Source: Nostoc sp. CHAB 5715
GTDB taxonomy: Bacteria; Cyanobacteriota; Cyanobacteriia; Cyanobacteriales; Nostocaceae
Length of the DNA: 10,489 nt
Assembly: GCF_020829685.1 (NCBI RefSeq)
Contig: NZ_JAIVFR010000131.1
Location: 1-10,489 of the forward strand
Direction: 5' to 3'
Every line of letters begins with the position of its first letter. Position 1 is the first letter of the stretch. A model generated the notes under the pieces. It searched no databases. It saw only the letters and a list, made by a program, of their open reading frames with translations, and was not told the origin of the DNA. The position numbers and the translations under genes are program-made. Of the stretch, positions 6,837 through 10,489 are shown in pieces.

Positions 6837-7988
6837 TTACAACCGAGCAATTACCGACTTGAGCACAGAAGCCATAGTTTCTATGCTATAGAGTTCCACA
6901 CATCTTTCTCTTGCCTTGATACCTTGCTGCTGTGCTGACTCTAAGTTCTGAAAAATCAATTGAATTTGTTCAGCAAGCTGTTCGGGACAAGCAGGTTCGA
7001 CTAAATAACCAGTATTACCTAAAATTTTGGGAATATCTCCTACGCGCGTCGATAATACAGGTTTAGCCATTGCCATTCCATCTGTCAACTTCAGGGGAAA
7101 CTGAGCGCGAGCAGTCAAAGTATCTCGCTGGGGAACAACTACAATGTGAGCAGATGCTACAATTTTAGGCATTAATTCTACAGGGCACCTTGGTAATTTA
7201 ATAATCCAACGCCCCCACTTTTGAATCAATTTATCGTCATAATCATCGTAAGGACTACCACCCACAATCACTAATCTTAAATCTGGCTCATCCAACAAAT
7301 CGAGCGCCATTAGAATGTCTTCAACCCCCTTGTGAGGTCGTGGTGCCCCAGGAAACATGAGAATTCGATACTCAGAAAGACCGTAATACGTTCTGCTAGT
7401 CTCAGAATCATACTTATGGGGGTCAAACATTGCAGTATCTTTACCATTAGGTACGTAAACACCACCGAAGCGTTTTTGCAGAAACTCAGTATCTATCGTT
7501 ACTGCATCTGCCTTTGCCACTATGTTTTCCATCCACTTGAGATACAGTGGATGATCTGGAAATTTTAATGCGCCATTTTTCTTGAAAATGTCTCGATAAA
7601 ATTGCTTAAGACTAGGACGATATTTCCACTCATCACCTCCGTGCCAACTGAGTTCCCAGTCATCCATATCTAAAATTAAAGGACGACGACTACTAAATTT
7701 TTTCAGTAGCGATAGACCAAAACTTGTAAACTTTGGTTTTACAGCATAAATAATATCTCCATCTATTTTTTGCAAGAGTTGACGAGCAGATATCAGAAAT
7801 TCTGGATAATTTGTACCTGGAAGAGAAACAACTGAAATGCCAGACGGAGGAATAGCATACAGTTCTTTACCATAAATAAAACCAACAATCTCCACTTGAT
7901 AATTGAGGCTTTGCAGTACTTGAGCTAGTAAAAATGCTCGAATACTACCGCCTCCAGATAAATCACCAACAATTAATGAAACTTTCAA
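6837..7988 (-). CDS. GT4-like glycosyltransferase (GT-B fold) with TTG start
   Basis: The 383-residue protein begins KVSLIVGDLSGGGSIRAFLL, a typical glycine-rich loop of GT-B acceptor domains. The donor domain opens with LMFPGAPRPHKGVEDIL (210-226; Lys220 expected to contact the donor phosphates) and holds PLKLTDGMAMAKPVLSTRVG (298-317) followed by DIPKIL, the region that grips the nucleotide sugar. There is no signal peptide or membrane segment; such enzymes act on the cytosolic face of the membrane. No upstream in-frame ATG exists before a stop codon, so TTG at 7986-7988 is the only reasonable start near the N-terminal strand. A strong AGGAGG upstream supports it. It is last in the right-hand gene run, and the element hairpin follows about 50 bp after its stop. 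Substrates are unknown. Confidence 0.87.
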   Translation of the reverse strand: MKVSLIVGDLSGGGSIRAFLLAQVLQSLNYQVEIVGFIYGKELYAIPPSGISVVSLPGTNYPEFLISARQLLQKIDGDIIYAVKPKFTSFGLSLLKKFSSRRPLILDMDDWELSWHGGDEWKYRPSLKQFYRDIFKKNGALKFPDHPLYLKWMENIVAKADAVTIDTEFLQKRFGGVYVPNGKDTAMFDPHKYDSETSRTYYGLSEYRILMFPGAPRPHKGVEDILMALDLLDEPDLRLVIVGGSPYDDYDDKLIQKWGRWIIKLPRCPVELMPKIVASAHIVVVPQRDTLTARAQFPLKLTDGMAMAKPVLSTRVGDIPKILGNTGYLVEPACPEQLAEQIQLIFQNLESAQQQGIKARERCVELYSIETMASVLKSVIARL

Positions 7989-7999
7989 TTTTGATGTTT

Positions 8000-8005
8000 C
8001 CTCCT
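8000..8005 (-). promoter_or_regulatory. Shine-Dalgarno AGGAGG supporting a TTG start
   Basis: A perfect AGGAGG lies 11 bases before the TTG at 7986-7988. That spacing is slightly long, but no ATG or GTG is available between this site and the conserved N-terminal strand. It is the strongest ribosome binding site in the window; most other genes here have weak or none. Confidence 0.7.
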
Positions 8006-8096
8006 GTAAATTCGCAATTTAAACATTAATAAATATTTATATTTATTCATAATGTGATCTAGGAAAAAGGCTTGTGCATATATTCATAAGAAGATG

Positions 8097-8939
8097 TTAT
8101 TTCTTGCGCCAGGGATTTGTAACTTGATTGGGTAAAAATACTTTAGCAAATCTGTCAAATACCCTTGTGTACAAAGAACGGGTAATGTTTTTAGCATATT
8201 GAGGTCGATAAGGATAAGTACAGTGAAGAACTTTAATTTTATCCTGAATATTATAAGCATCCTCCCATTTACTGAGATAATTATAGGTGGGAGGTAGTAT
8301 TTTCATGTTAGGGCGTACAGATGCGATCGCAGAAGCAAAAGCCCCTTGGTCTTTTAAAAGTAATTTATCTTGGTTGTTTTTGACAATTTCAAAATAACGT
8401 TGAAATTCGTCAAAAAATACCTTGTTGACTTCTGTTTTCCTAAAAGCTATCAACCCGCTATTATATTGCACATTATCTGCTTGCAAAGGGAACCCGATAG
8501 ATTGCAGAATTTGCAAAACATTCGGCAAAATGTCTTCTTGCTTTCCCCGTAGTAAATTTGTAGCTTTAACAATAGAAGGTTGCACATCTTCAGTTAATAG
8601 CAAATCATATTCATCCAAATACTCAAATACGTCGTTGAGGTCGGAAAGTAAGCAAATATCTGAATCTAAGTAAATAGTTTTATCAAATTCCGAGGCTGCA
8701 TATAGAGCCAGTTTTGCTTGCCGTGATGCTAAAACAGTATTTTCATTTGCAGGGGCAGGCTTTAAAATTACATTTTTGAAAGTCTTTAAAAAAGGATAGA
8801 GAATTTTTGGAACTTGATCAATTAAAATGATTATTGGTTCTTGATGAAACTTTCTAACTGCCGCTAAAAAGTGAATGCAATCTTGAAAAGGGTAAAGTCC
8901 AGTTAAAATTGTAATAAATCCTCTAGTTTCTTTTTTCAT
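8097..8939 (-). CDS. GT-A fold glycosyltransferase (GT8-like, DSD motif)
   Basis: This 280-residue protein shows the sequence order of GT8-like retaining transferases: the nucleotide-binding N-terminal strand (FITILTG), a conserved basic ASRQAKLALYAA helix (71-82), FDKTIYLDSDICLL with the DSD metal-binding triad (92-94), YNSGLIAFRK (159-168), DQGAFASAI (197-205) and a C-terminal VLHCTYPYRP, whose His239 would complete the metal site. It lacks a signal peptide. The overall plan matches the 1042-2022 gene product but the sequences are clearly distant. The ATG has no visible Shine-Dalgarno. It is 48 bp downstream of the GT11-like gene and 108 bp upstream of the GT4 gene, looser than the left-hand run. 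The sugar transferred cannot be told from sequence. Confidence 0.82.
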   Translation of the reverse strand: MKKETRGFITILTGLYPFQDCIHFLAAVRKFHQEPIIILIDQVPKILYPFLKTFKNVILKPAPANENTVLASRQAKLALYAASEFDKTIYLDSDICLLSDLNDVFEYLDEYDLLLTEDVQPSIVKATNLLRGKQEDILPNVLQILQSIGFPLQADNVQYNSGLIAFRKTEVNKVFFDEFQRYFEIVKNNQDKLLLKDQGAFASAIASVRPNMKILPPTYNYLSKWEDAYNIQDKIKVLHCTYPYRPQYAKNITRSLYTRVFDRFAKVFLPNQVTNPWRKK

Positions 8940-8987
8940 AAATAAGTTAAATAATTATTAGTTTTCATCTTCGTCTGTCAATCTAAT

Positions 8988-9911
8988 TTAATGTGTCCAT
9001 TCCCAAAAAGTTTTACTCCAGTCTTCGTTATAGTAAAAAACTCCTTGCCATTGGTAAAAGTGAACAAAATCTTCGATTTTTAACGTTTTATTCACATTCC
9101 TAATCATGTATAGAGGTCGCTCACCGTAAAATGATGCCCACATACTATAACTACTAGGAGGGCCAATAATATAATCACATTCAGCTAAAGAATACATGTC
9201 CTCAATTATATGATTATTGCCATAAGCATAAGATAAATTTTGAAAATATTCGTCATTTTGCTTCTGATTTGAGCAAATCAAAAATGTCACTTTTTTATTA
9301 GGAAATAGCATTTGTGCTGATTCCATAACCTTTAAATAATCTTCAACTAAATAAAAATATCTGCCATTTTGATGTTGCTGATAATCTCCATGACGGATAT
9401 GGACTCCAATGAGTACATCAGTCTGGCTACGAATATTGGATATGAGTTTTGCTACATTTAACTGATACTTCTTTAAAGGTTGAAAGTAAGCACGAATTTT
9501 TTCCCCATGTTTTTGTAGATTTGATATATCATTTACAAACCATCCATCACGAAATACCCACCCTTGAAAAAAGTTTATAGTCCCTGGTTTTAACTCTTTT
9601 GTAATGCTTGAATTGCTCCAGTTAAAGGGCTGGTTACGCTTAATCTCAATTGTGTTAAAGCGTCCACTTTCAGCTAAATAACGATTTATGTTATAGTAGT
9701 ATTTACGTAAAACTTTATTTCCTGCAATTGAAAATTGGCTAGAAGGGTAGGAACATAAAAAATCTTGAGATGTTGAGTTAAAAAAATCAGCATACTCTTC
9801 AAATGCTGGGTTTAAAACTGTGAAATTATTTTCACATGCAAATGCCATAAAATGAGCAGATAACAATAATCTGTTGCCTAGTTGTCCAGATTTTACAGAT
9901 ATTACTAGCAT
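8988..9911 (-). CDS. GT11-like (alpha-1,2-fucosyltransferase superfamily) glycosyltransferase
   Basis: The 307-residue protein opens with ISVKSGQLGNRLLLSAHFMA, the Gly-rich N-terminal motif of the GT11/GT37/POFUT superfamily (normally GGLGNQ(L/M)FQ). It carries GVHIRHGDY at 169-177, matching the HxRxGD motif I that binds GDP-fucose in alpha-1,2- and alpha-1,6-fucosyltransferases. A later block, IIGPPSSYSMWASFYGERPL (248-267), corresponds to the family's (G/S)xSSFSxWxA region. Transfer of fucose, or another GDP-deoxyhexose, to a glycan is therefore likely but unproven. AGAGG lies 8 bases before the ATG. It is the first gene of the right-hand run, and any promoter should be in the AT-rich 260 bp upstream. 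With the GT10 gene it makes two fucosyltransferase-like families in one locus. It has no HIP1 site and looks AT-rich, which could mean recent acquisition. Confidence 0.8.
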   Translation of the reverse strand: MLVISVKSGQLGNRLLLSAHFMAFACENNFTVLNPAFEEYADFFNSTSQDFLCSYPSSQFSIAGNKVLRKYYYNINRYLAESGRFNTIEIKRNQPFNWSNSSITKELKPGTINFFQGWVFRDGWFVNDISNLQKHGEKIRAYFQPLKKYQLNVAKLISNIRSQTDVLIGVHIRHGDYQQHQNGRYFYLVEDYLKVMESAQMLFPNKKVTFLICSNQKQNDEYFQNLSYAYGNNHIIEDMYSLAECDYIIGPPSSYSMWASFYGERPLYMIRNVNKTLKIEDFVHFYQWQGVFYYNEDWSKTFWEWTH

Positions 9912-10173
9912 GTATAAAACCTCTAAAAATCAGCATTTACAATATTTACTTAATCTTTAACATACAAAGGTACATACATAAAAGTTAAATTATATTACTA
10001 GCAGGTGAAAGGAAATATCCACTATGATTGAATGGATTTTTTAGTATCCTGATAACAGGAAATAATCAAATAAATTTAACTTTGTATTTGCGGTTATTTC
10101 CAGAGAAAATTCACTGATAAATCAGATAAATTTTGCTTTTTTATGGTATGTTTACGGTATAACTACGGTTGTA
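9912..10173. other. AT-rich non-coding upstream region
   Basis: These 262 bases upstream of the GT11-like gene hold no convincing ORF on either strand. The stretch is AT-rich and must contain the promoter of the right-hand gene run if that run has its own. I could not fix -35/-10 boxes with confidence. Near 10140-10173 there is a loosely repetitive stretch with two TACGGT words, whose meaning is unclear. Confidence 0.5.
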
Positions 10174-10371
10174 TATAGCAGTCCTAAATCATTTGTGAAA
10201 TATTTTTCTGTTGGCTGTCATTAGTCATTTGTCCTTTGTCCTTTATAATCACAAATGACAAAGCGCAAAGTCTGAGCGGAGGTTTCCTCCGATCAGAACT
10301 TTGTAAGAGAGGACAAATGCCCAAGGACGACCATAACAAAAATTTTCACAATCTCATTTAGGATTGCTATA
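10174..10371 (-). mobile_element. Small non-autonomous inverted-repeat element (MITE-like), copy 2, inverted relative to copy 1
   Basis: This 198-bp element starts TATAGCAGTCCTA and ends TAGGATTGCTATA, the same termini as copy 1 but in swapped order. Its reverse complement follows copy 1 closely along both arms: a GTGAAAATTTT-type block, GTTATGGTCGTCCTT, CATTTGTC, then CATTTGTGATTA, AAAGGACAAA, TAATGACAGC and AAAAATATTTCACAAATGA. The difference is concentrated in the centre, where a 38-bp hairpin replaces copy 1's insert. There is no ORF. Mobility would depend on a transposase elsewhere in the genome. Confidence 0.8.
10266..10303. repeat. Hairpin palindrome inserted in the centre of element copy 2
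   Basis: CAAAGT pairs with ACTTTG, CTGA with TCAG (after one unpaired A), and CGGAGG with CCTCCG across a TTT loop, with one G/A mismatch. This gives a stem of about 16 pairs. It is GC-rich against its surroundings, which suggests a separately mobile palindromic repeat. It lacks the T-run of an intrinsic terminator. Confidence 0.7.
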
Positions 10372-10380
10372 GGATTCCTA

Positions 10381-10483
10381 TTTGATTTTTGAATAAACAC
10401 CGTACACCTCGAAAAGCCTGATTCCCTACTCCCTACTCCCTATTCCCTACTCCCCGCCTACGCAAATAATTTCAAAAATCAAA
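10381..10483. repeat. 13-bp perfect inverted repeat flanking a heptamer array
   Basis: TTTGATTTTTGAA at 10381-10393 is exactly reverse-complemented at 10471-10483. The 77 bases between contain the CCCTACT tandem array. The arrangement could be a further small inverted-repeat element, but the window ends too soon to see flanking duplications. Confidence 0.55.
10424..10451. repeat. Heptanucleotide tandem repeat, four units of CCCTACT
   Basis: Units are CCCTACT, CCCTACT, CCCTATT, CCCTACT, then CCCC. It is another STRR-type array as found in heterocystous cyanobacteria, and is different in sequence from the GTCATT array near 2983. Confidence 0.85.
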
Positions 10484-10489
10484 GCGGAT

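Larger units (their letters stand above)
983..8330. repeat. HIP1 octamers (GCGATCGC), dispersed
   Basis: Exact copies seen at 983-990, 2102-2109, 3225-3232, 4944-4951, 5059-5066, 5103-5110, 5829-5836 and 8323-8330, all inside coding sequence. HIP1 is strongly over-represented in many cyanobacterial genomes and supports the assignment. None was seen from 5837 to 8322 or after 8330. Confidence 0.85.

Noticed and set aside
10424..10451. Possible CRISPR-like array
   Set aside because: The units are contiguous 7-mers without spacers, so this is a tandem repeat.
10381..10483. Intrinsic terminator formed by the 13-bp inverted repeat
   Set aside because: The loop is 77 bases, the stem is AT-only apart from two pairs, and no gene in the window ends into it.

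Overview
The window looks like an accessory surface-polysaccharide locus from a filamentous, probably heterocyst-forming cyanobacterium (Nostocales type). Three things point there. The HIP1 octamer GCGATCGC occurs at least eight times. There are heptanucleotide tandem repeats of the STRR type. The proteins resemble cyanobacterial families, including a HepA-like ABC exporter. Every intact gene is on the minus strand, so transcription runs from right to left.

In transcription order, the right-hand module (9911 to 6837) holds three glycosyltransferases: a GT11-like putative fucosyltransferase, a GT-A enzyme with a DSD motif, and a GT4 enzyme that starts at TTG. The left-hand module (6572 to 70) is tightly packed, with gaps of 3-4 bp at three of its four junctions. 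It encodes a HepA/MsbA-like ABC exporter with an unusual tandem HisKA-like tail, a GT4 enzyme, a GT10 fucosyltransferase-like enzyme, a GT-A enzyme with a DAD motif, and a truncated paralogue of that last enzyme. The set fits assembly and ATP-driven export of a glycolipid or polysaccharide, possibly fucosylated. The product is not known from sequence alone.

The left 441 bases are a mosaic. The last glycosyltransferase is cut at residue 199 and joined in frame to the first ~122 residues of a class A penicillin-binding protein. That fragment is itself cut at a near-HIP1 site and abuts a fragment of a PLP-dependent aminotransferase on the opposite strand. Either two illegitimate recombination events happened here or the contig is chimeric.

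The right-hand glycosyltransferase module is bracketed by two inverted copies of one small non-coding element (6616-6787 and 10174-10371). Their terminal inverted repeats begin TATAGC, and each copy carries a different short palindromic insert at the same internal position. A heptamer array flanked by a 13-bp inverted repeat closes the right edge. I saw no tRNA, rRNA, CRISPR array or transposase gene.
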